This document shows positions 35,418 through 43,559 of a stretch of DNA of 64,000 nucleotides, one piece after another. A program made the position numbers and the translations under genes. How positions within the stretch are numbered: position 1 is the first letter of the stretch; every line of letters starts with the position of its first letter. The DNA comes from Acinetobacter lanii (GTDB lineage: Bacteria; Pseudomonadota; Gammaproteobacteria; Pseudomonadales; Moraxellaceae): positions 248,001 through 312,000 of the forward strand of contig NZ_CP049916.1 of assembly GCF_011578285.1 (NCBI RefSeq), read 5' to 3'. The notes below the pieces were generated by a model that was given only the letters and a program-made list of their open reading frames with translations, had not been told where the DNA came from and ran no database searches.

Positions 35418-36476
35418 GTGCTTAGACTTTATCGTAAGCCAAATAAGGGGTTAATGGGAGTGGATATTAGTTCCACTTCTGTAAAGATTTTAGAACTCTC
35501 TGTTAAAAATGGCCGTTACTGGGTAGAAAGCTATGGGCTAAGTCCATTGGTTGACGGCAGTGTCGTCGAAAAAAATATTTTAAATGCTGAAAATGTCGCA
35601 GATGCTTTAGAGCGTGCGATGAATATTGCCAATCCACAATCTTCCAATGCAGCGATTGCTGTACCGACTTCGATGGTGATCAATAAAATCATCGAGATGG
35701 ACGCTGACATGAGCGATGATGAACGTGAAGTTCAGATTCGTATGGATGCAGAGCAATACATTCCATTTCCATTGGATGAAGTGAGTTTGGACTTTGAAGT
35801 TCTCCCTGAAAAACTCGCCAATCCACAACGGGTTAATGTGCTCTTGGTGGCAACACGTACTGAAAATGTCGATTCTCGTGTCGAGGTTTTGGATCTGGTT
35901 GGACTGGAGCCGAAAGTGGCGGATGTCGAAAGTTATGCACTCGAGCGTAGTTTTGAGGTGTTTGCAGATACTTTACCGATTGGCGTGAACTTGGTTGGTA
36001 TTTTAGATATTGGTCACACCATGACCACTTTATCTGTGATGCAAAACGGCAAGATTATTTATACCCGTGAACAGGTCTTCGGCGGCAAACAATTGACTCA
36101 AGACGTGCAAAATCGTTATGGACTGTCTTTTGGGGAAGCAGGGCGTGCCAAGAAAGATCGCACGCTACCTGATGATTATGAATCAGAAGTTTTAATGCCA
36201 TTTTTAGATGCGGTGGTACAGCAAGCTGCGCGTTCATTGCAGTTCTTCTTTTCTTCTTCTCAGTTTAATGAGATTGATCATATTTTATTGGCGGGTGGTA
36301 ATGCCAATATTCCTGGTCTACAAAAACTCATGCAACAAAAATTAGGCTATCGTGTCACTGTTGCCAACCCATTTCTACAAATGGGTTTTTCTCCTCAAAT
36401 CGATCTTAGAAAAATAGAAAATGATGCGCCATCTTTGTTGGTGGCGTGCGGATTAGCATTGAGGAGTTTTGATTAA
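35418..36476 (+). CDS. pilM: Type IV pilus assembly ATPase-fold protein PilM
   Basis: 352 residues from a GTG start with AGGA 8 bases upstream; the product then begins VLRLYRKPNKGLMGVDIS like PilM of Pseudomonas. The frame continues 29 codons upstream, but that sequence is not PilM-like and lacks a ribosome-binding site. Actin/FtsA-like fold: GVDISSTSVK phosphate loop, ILDIGHTMTTL and LAGGNANIPGL. PilM sits on the cytoplasmic face and binds the N-terminus of PilN. First gene of pilMNOPQ. The stop codon overlaps the pilN start by one base. Confidence 0.93.
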   Translation: MLRLYRKPNKGLMGVDISSTSVKILELSVKNGRYWVESYGLSPLVDGSVVEKNILNAENVADALERAMNIANPQSSNAAIAVPTSMVINKIIEMDADMSDDEREVQIRMDAEQYIPFPLDEVSLDFEVLPEKLANPQRVNVLLVATRTENVDSRVEVLDLVGLEPKVADVESYALERSFEVFADTLPIGVNLVGILDIGHTMTTLSVMQNGKIIYTREQVFGGKQLTQDVQNRYGLSFGEAGRAKKDRTLPDDYESEVLMPFLDAVVQQAARSLQFFFSSSQFNEIDHILLAGGNANIPGLQKLMQQKLGYRVTVANPFLQMGFSPQIDLRKIENDAPSLLVACGLALRSFD

Positions 36477-37102
36477 TGGCAAAGATTAATTTACTCCCTT
36501 GGCGTGATGAGCTAAGAGAACAACGAAAAAAACAATTTATCACCATTTGTATCGCTGTTGCGTTATTGGCCATTGCTTCGGTCTTGGGGACTTGGTTTTA
36601 TTTGAATCAAAAGTTGGATGATCAAGAACAAGCCAATCAACTGGTGACCAGTACCAATCAAAATTTGGATACCCAACTCAAAACCCTAGATGGTCTGCAA
36701 GAACGCCGTAATAGTGTGATTGAACGGATGAAACTGATTCAAGGTCTAGAAGGGCAACGCCCAGTGACTGTGCGTTTGGTTGATGAGTTGGTTCGGGTGA
36801 TGCCTAGTACGGTTTATGTGACCAAATTTAGCCGTGTTGGGGATAAATTTACCATTGAAGGCAATGCCGAAAGTCCGAACAGTGTCGCTGAATTACTACG
36901 TGGCTTAGAAGCCTCCGAATGGTATCGCAATGCCTTTATGAACTCGTTCTTGGCAGCGCCAGAAGTCAAAGACAAAGCGCCAAGTTCAGTGGTTCCGCGT
37001 GTTGAAGAATCCTATGGCACCTTTGTCGTGACGGCGGATATTGGGGAAATTGCATTACCGGCGCCAACAGATTCAAATAATAATAAGGGGGCTACGCCAT
37101 GA
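36476..37102 (+). CDS. pilN: Type IV pilus inner-membrane protein PilN
   Basis: 208 residues. The cytoplasmic N-terminal motif INLLPWRDELREQRK binds PilM; one membrane helix (about 22-43, FITICIAVALLAIASVLGTWFY) is followed by a coiled coil and a periplasmic ferredoxin-like domain. It forms a heterodimer with PilO in the alignment subcomplex. Overlaps pilM by 1 bp and pilO by 4 bp (ATGA), so translation is probably coupled. Confidence 0.94.
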   Translation: MAKINLLPWRDELREQRKKQFITICIAVALLAIASVLGTWFYLNQKLDDQEQANQLVTSTNQNLDTQLKTLDGLQERRNSVIERMKLIQGLEGQRPVTVRLVDELVRVMPSTVYVTKFSRVGDKFTIEGNAESPNSVAELLRGLEASEWYRNAFMNSFLAAPEVKDKAPSSVVPRVEESYGTFVVTADIGEIALPAPTDSNNNKGATP

Positions 37103-37857
37103 GCCGTGAAGACTTAGACGATTTTGATGATGCGCTCGATACACCGAAAAAAAATAAAATGACGGTGGATAAGTTTTTTCAACAGTTCAATACCTTAGAT
37201 ACCAATAACTTTGGAAGCTGGCCTTTATCGGTCAAAATTACCGTGTGGTTATTTTTGTTTTTTGTGGTGTGTGCCATTGGTTATTTTCTGGCGATTAAGC
37301 CGAAACTTGAGGCGATTGATCAAGCCCATGCACAAGAGCAAAACTTGCTGAATGAGTTTAAAGACAAAGATTCAAAATTACGTAATCTGCAACAGTATCA
37401 AGCGCAACTCCAACAGATGGAAGCCAATTTTAATCAGCAACTGCAACAGTTGCCGAAAGAAACTGAAATTCCAAGTTTGGTTGAAGACATTAACGTGACC
37501 GGTGTCAATTCAGGACTCAAGTTTAAAAATATTCGTTTGGAAAATGAGGTCACGCAAGAGTTCTTTATTGAACAGCCGATTTCGATTGAAGCGACGGGCG
37601 ACTATCATGCTTTTGGAATGTTTGTCAGTGGAATAGCAACCTTACCACGTATCGTGACCTTGCATGATTTTGTGATTACCGCAACGCAAAATACCGATAA
37701 AAAATCGGATATTCCAACAGTCGATTATTCACTCAAAGCCAAAACATACCGTTATGTAGCTAATGCCAATGATGTTCAGACATCAACACCTGTCAACACT
37801 GCAAATACTGGAGAAGCACCGCCACCTGCACCAACAACTGAGGAGGTGAAACAATGA
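37099..37857 (+). CDS. pilO: Type IV pilus inner-membrane protein PilO
   Basis: 252 residues. An acidic cytoplasmic N-terminus (REDLDDFDDALD), a membrane helix (about 49-70, VWLFLFFVVCAIGYFLAI), a coiled-coil segment rich in Gln (LQQYQAQLQQMEANFNQQLQQL) and a periplasmic domain. Partner of PilN. Ends with a 4-bp ATGA overlap with pilP. Confidence 0.93.
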   Translation: MSREDLDDFDDALDTPKKNKMTVDKFFQQFNTLDTNNFGSWPLSVKITVWLFLFFVVCAIGYFLAIKPKLEAIDQAHAQEQNLLNEFKDKDSKLRNLQQYQAQLQQMEANFNQQLQQLPKETEIPSLVEDINVTGVNSGLKFKNIRLENEVTQEFFIEQPISIEATGDYHAFGMFVSGIATLPRIVTLHDFVITATQNTDKKSDIPTVDYSLKAKTYRYVANANDVQTSTPVNTANTGEAPPPAPTTEEVKQ

Positions 37858-38381
37858 AAAAAATAAGCATACTTTCTACCTTAGCGGTTTTGGCAGTGTT
37901 GAGCGGTTGTGACTCGCGTATTGATGCAGTCAATCAAGAAATGGCGAATATTCGAAATCAGCCACCATTACCGATTGAACCTGCACCGGTGTTTAATCCT
38001 GTACCGGTGTTTCACTATTCTGCTCAGCAACTGCGTAGTCCAATTTTGCCGAATTCGTTGGCCAATGAGCTGAAAATTATGTCGGGCAAACGGGTCTATC
38101 CGAATTTTTCTCGGCCGCAGCAGCCCCTTGAAAGCTATCCATTAGAAACTTTGAATTTGAAAGGCAGTTTGAAAAGTAAAAGTGGTCAAATTTTGGCGCT
38201 AATTCAAACGCCTGATGGGGAAATTGAAAAGGTTCAGCGTGGCAGTTATATGGGTGTCAATCAGGGGCGTATTGTGAATATCACCCCGACACGTATTGAT
38301 TTGCTCGAAATTGTACCTGATGGCCGAGACGGTTATATCGAACGACCAAGAAGTTTGGTGTTAATTGGTCCAGTCGATTGA
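37854..38381 (+). CDS. pilP: Type IV pilus lipoprotein PilP
   Basis: 175 residues with a lipoprotein signal (lipobox VLSGC, modified C19), a proline-rich linker (PPLPIEPAPVFNPVPVF) and a C-terminal beta domain (LNLKGSLKSKSGQILALIQ). PilP links the PilNO inner-membrane platform to the PilQ secretin. Stops 19 bp before pilQ. Confidence 0.93.
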   Translation: MKKISILSTLAVLAVLSGCDSRIDAVNQEMANIRNQPPLPIEPAPVFNPVPVFHYSAQQLRSPILPNSLANELKIMSGKRVYPNFSRPQQPLESYPLETLNLKGSLKSKSGQILALIQTPDGEIEKVQRGSYMGVNQGRIVNITPTRIDLLEIVPDGRDGYIERPRSLVLIGPVD

Positions 38382-38400
38382 GATGCAATAAGGAATAACA

Positions 38401-40590
38401 ATGAAAAATAGTCTGCAAAAAATTTTGGGTGGGGAACGTCACTTTATGAATATTTCAATGCGCCAATTTGCTCTGGCAACGGTCAGTATGGCTGTAATGC
38501 AAGCAGTATCCGCACAAATCACCATGACCAATGTTGTCCCAATGCAACTCCCTGGTCAGGGCACTGAAATTCGTGTGATGTTTAATGGTTTACCTCCACA
38601 ACCTCAAGCGTATCAAGTGGAAAATCCATCGCGTTTAATTTTGGATTTCAATCAAGCCAAACAATCCTTGGTACAGTCTACGATTCCTGTATCGACAGCA
38701 GAAGCCAGCTCGGTTGAAGTGGCCTCCGATGATCAGCGCTCACGTTTGACGGTGAATTTAAATCAACCGGGCAATTACACCACGCGAGTTGAAGGCAATA
38801 CCTTTATTCTAAAGATCAATAATAGCAATACGAATGTCGCAACAAGCTTGCCCAATATTGCACCTGTTGCCACGCGTCCAAGTCAAGGTCTTGCAGATAT
38901 TGGCTTTCAGCGTGGTGGAGCGGGTGAAGGACAGGTCATTTTAAACTTGCAAGGGGCCAATACCCCTGTGGATGTACAGCAGCAAGGCAGTAAAGTGGTG
39001 GTGCGCTTCCTAGGCAATAAAATTCCCGCACACTTGATTCGTCGTCTGAATGTCAATGATTTTGCCACGCCAGTTTCTACAGTCGATGCCTATAATGATG
39101 GTTCTAATGGTGTGATTACCATTCAGTCTACCGGCAGCTATGAATATATGGCTTTTCAGGCAGAAGATAAGCTGACGATCAGTTTAAAACGCCCTGAAGA
39201 GAAAAAAGGCATTAAAAATCCTTTGGCCAATACCCATTATGTCGGTAATAAAATTTCACTCGATTTCCAAGATATTGAAGTGCGCCGTGTATTACAGTTA
39301 TTGGCGGATTTCACCGGCATCAATATGGTGGCATCCGATACGGTGCAAGGCAATATTACCTTACGTCTAAAAGATGTGCCTTGGGATCAAGCCTTAGATA
39401 TTATTTTAAAAACCAAGAATTTAGACAAACGCCGTAATGGCAGTGTGATTTGGATCGCACCGGTGACTGAACTGATTAAAGCGGAAGAAGATGAAGCCAA
39501 AGCCATTGCACAAAGTGTTAAATTGGCACCGCTCCAAACCGAGTATCTGCAACTGAATTATGCCAAAGTGGAAGATATTGAAAAGCTGATTACCCAAGGT
39601 AAAAATAACAACAGTAATGGTAATAGCAATGGCAGTGGGGGTTCATCAGACCCATTGGGCGACAGTGTGGGATCATTGCTGAGTCCACGCGGGACAGTCT
39701 CTGTTGACCCACGAACCAATACCTTAATTATCAATGATACGGCGCAGAAAATTGACCAAATCCGTAAAATGGTGGATTTGCTCGATGTGTCAGTGAAACA
39801 AGTCATGATCGAAGCACGTATTGTCCGTGCGACCACCGACTTTACCCGTGAGATGGGGGTGAAATGGGGACTGGTTTCTCAAGGCATTAATAAAAATAAT
39901 GATTTCTTGGTGGGCGGTTCTCAACAAACACTATGGGATCTCAAAACCCCAGATGATGATGGAAAAATTACCATTACCCGTCCAGATAATCTCAATGTCG
40001 ATTTAGGCACAACAGCAACAGCTGCGGGTAAAATTGCTTTTGGTTTAATCAGTATGTCTGACTTTATGTTGGATCTTGAACTGTCCGCCCTGCAAGCCGA
40101 TGGTCACGGAGAAGTGATTTCTACACCGAAAGTACTGACTGCAGATAAACAACAAGCCAAAGTGGCTTCAGGTCAACAAATTCCTTATCAAACCACTGAA
40201 ACAGCCGGTGGAGCAGCCACAGCCACAACTTCCTTTAAAGATGCATTGTTAAGTTTGGATGTAACCCCAAGTATTACCCCAGACGGCAAAGTGCAAATGA
40301 AATTGAACATTTCAAGTGACTCACCTGCAGGTTATGCACAAAATGGTGAAATCATTTTGAATAAAAATGAAATCAATACCAATGTGTTGGTAGACAATGG
40401 AGAAACCGTGGTTTTAGGCGGGATTTTTGAGCAGGAAACCTCGAATACTCAAACTAAGGTGCCGTTTTTAGGTGATATTCCGTATTTAGGTCATTTATTC
40501 CGTAAGGATGCAAAAACCAACAATAAACGTGAATTATTAATCTTTGTCACCCCAAGAATTGTTAATGACAGTCCATCGAGAAATCATTAA
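38401..40590 (+). CDS. pilQ: Type IV pilus secretin PilQ
   Basis: 729-residue outer-membrane secretin. Signal sequence, then two AMIN domains (about 40-140 and 165-265) that bind peptidoglycan, an STN/N0 domain (DIEVRRVLQLLADFTGIN), an N1 domain interrupted by a low-complexity Asn/Gly/Ser loop (about 400-420), and the secretin domain with the conserved VLGGIFEQET and KVPFLGDIPYLGHLF near the C-terminus. The ATG at 38401 follows AAGGA; a second ATG at 38446 would give a tighter signal peptide and cannot be ruled out. It forms the multimeric channel through which the pilus passes, and in Acinetobacter also supports DNA uptake. Confidence 0.94.
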   Translation: MKNSLQKILGGERHFMNISMRQFALATVSMAVMQAVSAQITMTNVVPMQLPGQGTEIRVMFNGLPPQPQAYQVENPSRLILDFNQAKQSLVQSTIPVSTAEASSVEVASDDQRSRLTVNLNQPGNYTTRVEGNTFILKINNSNTNVATSLPNIAPVATRPSQGLADIGFQRGGAGEGQVILNLQGANTPVDVQQQGSKVVVRFLGNKIPAHLIRRLNVNDFATPVSTVDAYNDGSNGVITIQSTGSYEYMAFQAEDKLTISLKRPEEKKGIKNPLANTHYVGNKISLDFQDIEVRRVLQLLADFTGINMVASDTVQGNITLRLKDVPWDQALDIILKTKNLDKRRNGSVIWIAPVTELIKAEEDEAKAIAQSVKLAPLQTEYLQLNYAKVEDIEKLITQGKNNNSNGNSNGSGGSSDPLGDSVGSLLSPRGTVSVDPRTNTLIINDTAQKIDQIRKMVDLLDVSVKQVMIEARIVRATTDFTREMGVKWGLVSQGINKNNDFLVGGSQQTLWDLKTPDDDGKITITRPDNLNVDLGTTATAAGKIAFGLISMSDFMLDLELSALQADGHGEVISTPKVLTADKQQAKVASGQQIPYQTTETAGGAATATTSFKDALLSLDVTPSITPDGKVQMKLNISSDSPAGYAQNGEIILNKNEINTNVLVDNGETVVLGGIFEQETSNTQTKVPFLGDIPYLGHLFRKDAKTNNKRELLIFVTPRIVNDSPSRNH

Positions 40591-40626
40591 TATACTTTCA
40601 ATGAAAGCAATTCAATAGGTGACTCC

Positions 40627-41175
40627 TTGCCAAGCAAAGAGTTTGAATCCCTACCGAATATTTATTTGGTGGGGCCCATGGGAGCTGGGAAAACCACAGT
40701 TGGTCGACATCTCGCAGATTTACTGCATCGAGAATTTCTTGACAGTGATCACGAAATAGAAAGAAAAACTGGGGCGACCATCCCATGGATTTTTGAAAAA
40801 GAGGGTGAACAAGGATTCCGAGCACGAGAGTCTCTTGTAATTAATGATTTAACGTCAAAGAATAATTTAGTGATTGCGACAGGTGGCGGTGCGGTAACGC
40901 AACCGATCAATCGTGAGTATCTTAAACATCGTGGTATCGTGATTTATCTGTATACTCCGGTCGAAATTCAATTACAACGCACTTATCGCGATAAAAATCG
41001 TCCTTTACTTCAAGTTGAAAATCCTGAACAAAAACTTCGCGATTTATTGTCTATCCGAGATCCTTTATATCGTGATGTAGCGCATCATATTATTGAAACC
41101 AATCAAGGTGCGGCACGCGATTTGGCACAACGGATTTTACATCTGATCTTGACCAAAGAATTGAACTCTCTTTAA
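40627..41175 (+). CDS. aroK: Shikimate kinase
   Basis: 182 residues starting at TTG with AGGTGA upstream. No ATG before the P-loop would give an intact N-terminus, so TTG is the start. P-loop GPMGAGKT (16-23), DSDHEIE and RARES for shikimate binding, GGGAV. It phosphorylates shikimate in the aromatic amino acid pathway. The rare TTG start 36 bp after pilQ implies modest translation. pilQ-aroK-aroB linkage is common in gammaproteobacteria. Confidence 0.94.
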   Translation: MPSKEFESLPNIYLVGPMGAGKTTVGRHLADLLHREFLDSDHEIERKTGATIPWIFEKEGEQGFRARESLVINDLTSKNNLVIATGGGAVTQPINREYLKHRGIVIYLYTPVEIQLQRTYRDKNRPLLQVENPEQKLRDLLSIRDPLYRDVAHHIIETNQGAARDLAQRILHLILTKELNSL

Positions 41176-41193
41176 TGTTATTGGCTTACCATC

Positions 41194-42273
41194 ATGCAAA
41201 CCCTATTTGTTGAACTTGGCGATCGCCGTTATCCGATTTTTATTGGTAGTCATCTTAATCCGCAGCAACTGCTTGAGCCTTATATTCAGGGTCAGCAAGT
41301 GATGATTGTGACCAATACCACGGTACAGCCTTTATATCTTGAGCATTATGTGACAGCGATTGAAGCACTAGGTAAAAAGGTCAACACATGCGTATTGCCA
41401 GATGGTGAGCAGTATAAAAACATTGAACATCTGAATTTGATTTTTGATGCCTTGCTTGAAGCCGGCTTTAATCGAGATTGTACCGTGTTGGCTTTAGGTG
41501 GTGGTGTAATTGGGGATATGGCCGGTTTTGCTTCAGCCTGTTTCCAACGCGGTGTGTACTTTATTCAAGTCCCGACCACGCTGTTGTCTCAAGTCGATTC
41601 AAGTGTTGGCGGGAAAACCGGGATTAATCATCCTTTGGGCAAGAACATGATTGGGGCTTTTCAACAGCCGCAAGTGGTGCTTGCAGACATGGCACAACTC
41701 AGTACTTTACCTGATAGAGAGCTTTCAGCAGGTTTGGCAGAAGTGATTAAGTATGCTTTGTTGGGTGATACTGAGTTTTTAAGCTGGCTTGAAGAGCATA
41801 TGGATGGTCTCGTTGCACGTGATCCTGACTTATTAGCTGAAGCGGTATATCGTTCATGCGCGCATAAAGCACGTATTGTGGCGAATGATGAAAAAGAACA
41901 AGGCGAGCGCGCTTTACTCAATTTAGGTCATACCTTTGGGCATGCGATTGAATCCTATTTAGGTTATGGCGTTTGGCTGCATGGTGAAGCGGTGGCAACC
42001 GGGATGGTCATGGCTGCAGACTTATCTCATTTGATGGGATGGATTTCAGCAGACGATCTAGCACGTACAAAAAAAATCATTCAACGTGCGCATTTACCGA
42101 TAAAATGTCCGCAAATTCCAATGGATGAATTCTTGGCTTATATGTCACATGACAAAAAAGTCTTGAATGGGCAACTCCGTTTGGTGCTGATGAAAGCACT
42201 TGGGCAAGCCGTCATTACCAAAGATTTTGATCTTGAGTTAATGAAACAGGCCATTTTGCAGAATCAACATTGA
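41194..42273 (+). CDS. aroB: 3-dehydroquinate synthase
   Basis: 359 residues. NAD-binding [31 protein letters not shown], and zinc-binding residues in [10 protein letters not shown] (Glu), [12 protein letters not shown] (His) and [11 protein letters not shown] (His). It converts DAHP to 3-dehydroquinate, the second step of the shikimate pathway. It follows aroK by 18 bp. Confidence 0.95.
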   Translation: MQTLFVELGDRRYPIFIGSHLNPQQLLEPYIQGQQVMIVTNTTVQPLYLEHYVTAIEALGKKVNTCVLPDGEQYKNIEHLNLIFDALLEAGFNRDCTVLALGGGVIGDMAGFASACFQRGVYFIQVPTTLLSQVDSSVGGKTGINHPLGKNMIGAFQQPQVVLADMAQLSTLPDRELSAGLAEVIKYALLGDTEFLSWLEEHMDGLVARDPDLLAEAVYRSCAHKARIVANDEKEQGERALLNLGHTFGHAIESYLGYGVWLHGEAVATGMVMAADLSHLMGWISADDLARTKKIIQRAHLPIKCPQIPMDEFLAYMSHDKKVLNGQLRLVLMKALGQAVITKDFDLELMKQAILQNQH

Positions 42274-42287
42274 TCACAGGTACACAT

Positions 42288-43157
42288 ATGACAGCAAAAC
42301 ACGCACAGAGAAACCATATTCAACACTATATTTGGTTGATTGCTGGATTGCTGTTTTTATTGTTTGCTTTTATTTTTTGGATCATGACCGACACTAAAGA
42401 ATTGGTCACCCAGTCGAAACAAATTGAAGAAACCCAAGTCTTAATTCAACCTGAAAAAGTGGCGGCAACCACTAATCTAGGCGGTCTAACCGAAGAAGTG
42501 AGACCTTTGCAAATGACCACACGCATGGTGGCATCTGGCAATCATTTGGCTGAATTTCGCGGTACCAAGTTTATTGAAGAAAATGCCAAGCATTATAGTG
42601 TTGAGTTGTTTCGCGCAACGAATGAAGACGTGGTGAAGAGCTTTTTACAGAAACTGGATAATCGTAAGGATTTGATTTACTTCCGTTTGAGTGGTGAAGA
42701 GCAGGCTGAGCAGTATGTTTTAAGCTTTGGTAATTTTAAAAGTGAACATGATGCAAAAGCTCAACTAGAGCGCTTAACTGTGCCATTGCCTGCTTCAGTT
42801 AAGCCTCAATTGGTGAAATTTGAAGATTTTAAAAACCTAGTTAATGATTTGGGTTCTGACGAATTAGTCGGCGGCAACAAAGTCTATGAAGTTAAACTCA
42901 AGCCTGCTGCTGTTCCAGTGATTGATGAATCGATTTTGGCGCAAATGAAGCAACAAGTCACCCAAGCTTTAGCCGCTAAAACCACAGATCCTAATCAAAC
43001 TACCACCCGCACTACGGTGACCCGCAAAGATCAGCAAGGCAATGTCGTTGATGTACAACGTTCACAATCTGCTGTAGTGCCAAAACCTGCGGAAAATCGA
43101 CCACCAGCTCAAGAGCGTAAACCGGTAGAAACACAGATTAGTGATCCATTTAATTAA
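42288..43157 (+). CDS. Membrane protein with SPOR-like domain (DamX position)
   Basis: 289 residues from the ATG at 42288 (AGG 9 bases before); a frame opening at 42270 overlaps the aroB stop but starts at TTG. It has a short cytoplasmic N-terminus, one membrane helix (about 13-35, YIWLIAGLLFLLFAFIFWIM), a periplasmic stretch, then a compact domain about 90-175 (HYSVELFRATNEDVVKSFL, YVLSFGNFKSEHDAKAQLERL) with the pattern of SPOR peptidoglycan-binding domains. A Gln/Thr/Pro-rich tail ends the protein. E. coli carries the SPOR protein damX after aroKB, which supports a cell-envelope/division role. SPOR identity is by pattern, not search. Confidence 0.75.
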   Translation: MTAKHAQRNHIQHYIWLIAGLLFLLFAFIFWIMTDTKELVTQSKQIEETQVLIQPEKVAATTNLGGLTEEVRPLQMTTRMVASGNHLAEFRGTKFIEENAKHYSVELFRATNEDVVKSFLQKLDNRKDLIYFRLSGEEQAEQYVLSFGNFKSEHDAKAQLERLTVPLPASVKPQLVKFEDFKNLVNDLGSDELVGGNKVYEVKLKPAAVPVIDESILAQMKQQVTQALAAKTTDPNQTTTRTTVTRKDQQGNVVDVQRSQSAVVPKPAENRPPAQERKPVETQISDPFN

Positions 43158-43201
43158 AAATAGTTCTAAAATGGCGCAAATTAGGGTATAAAAATATTAA
43201 A

Positions 43202-43218
43202 TGCACACTAACAGTGCA
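43202..43218 (+). promoter_or_regulatory. Putative NtrC-binding site upstream of gltBD
   Basis: TGCAC-N7-GTGCA, a 17-bp symmetric match to the enterobacterial NtrC consensus core. Its centre is about 119 bp upstream of the predicted sigma-54 start site, within the normal range for an enhancer. A half-site TGGTGCA also occurs at 43323-43329. Confidence 0.65.
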
Positions 43219-43302
43219 ACCATAAAGCCACATAAGCATGCCAAACGCCATTGTTTATGATGTGTTGTAATAACTATTTATTTTTAGAGAATAATAATTT
43301 TC

Positions 43303-43318
43303 TGGCACAAATATTGCT
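43303..43318 (+). promoter_or_regulatory. Sigma-54 promoter of gltBD
   Basis: TGGCAC-N5-TTGCT matches the -24/-12 consensus at every defined position, with GG at 43304-43305 and GC at 43316-43317. The start site would be near 43329, leaving a 5' leader of about 230 nt before gltB. No competing gene lies between, so gltB is the target. Confidence 0.75.
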
Positions 43319-43559
43319 TTATTGGTGCACTGCTTTGATTCTTTGTCCCTATTATGGAGCGAAAATATTGAAACAGTGTGCGATTGAAGCGGCGTGTTCT
43401 GCGTTAAATAAGTGCGATCTGAGCGAATCATTTCAGCCTATTTAAACAGCCGATGGGAATCCAGCCCAAGACTGATAAAACGAACAACCGAAGAATTAAA
43501 TCGTATTGAACAATTGAATAAGTTTTTGCCCCCTAGGGCCTTGTTGAGAAGGGTACGCT
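43319..43559 (+). other. Leader region of gltBD
   Basis: About 240 bp between the sigma-54 promoter and the gltB start. A frame of 64 codons begins upstream of the promoter (43251) and is cysteine-rich, but has no ribosome-binding site and no family; I do not call it a gene. The segment just before gltB has CCCCCTAGGG and AGAAGGG (ribosome-binding site). No riboswitch is recognised. Confidence 0.4.

Noticed and set aside
43251..43445. 64-codon cysteine-rich frame before gltB
   Set aside because: It starts upstream of the predicted sigma-54 transcript, has no ribosome-binding site and no homologue that I recognise.
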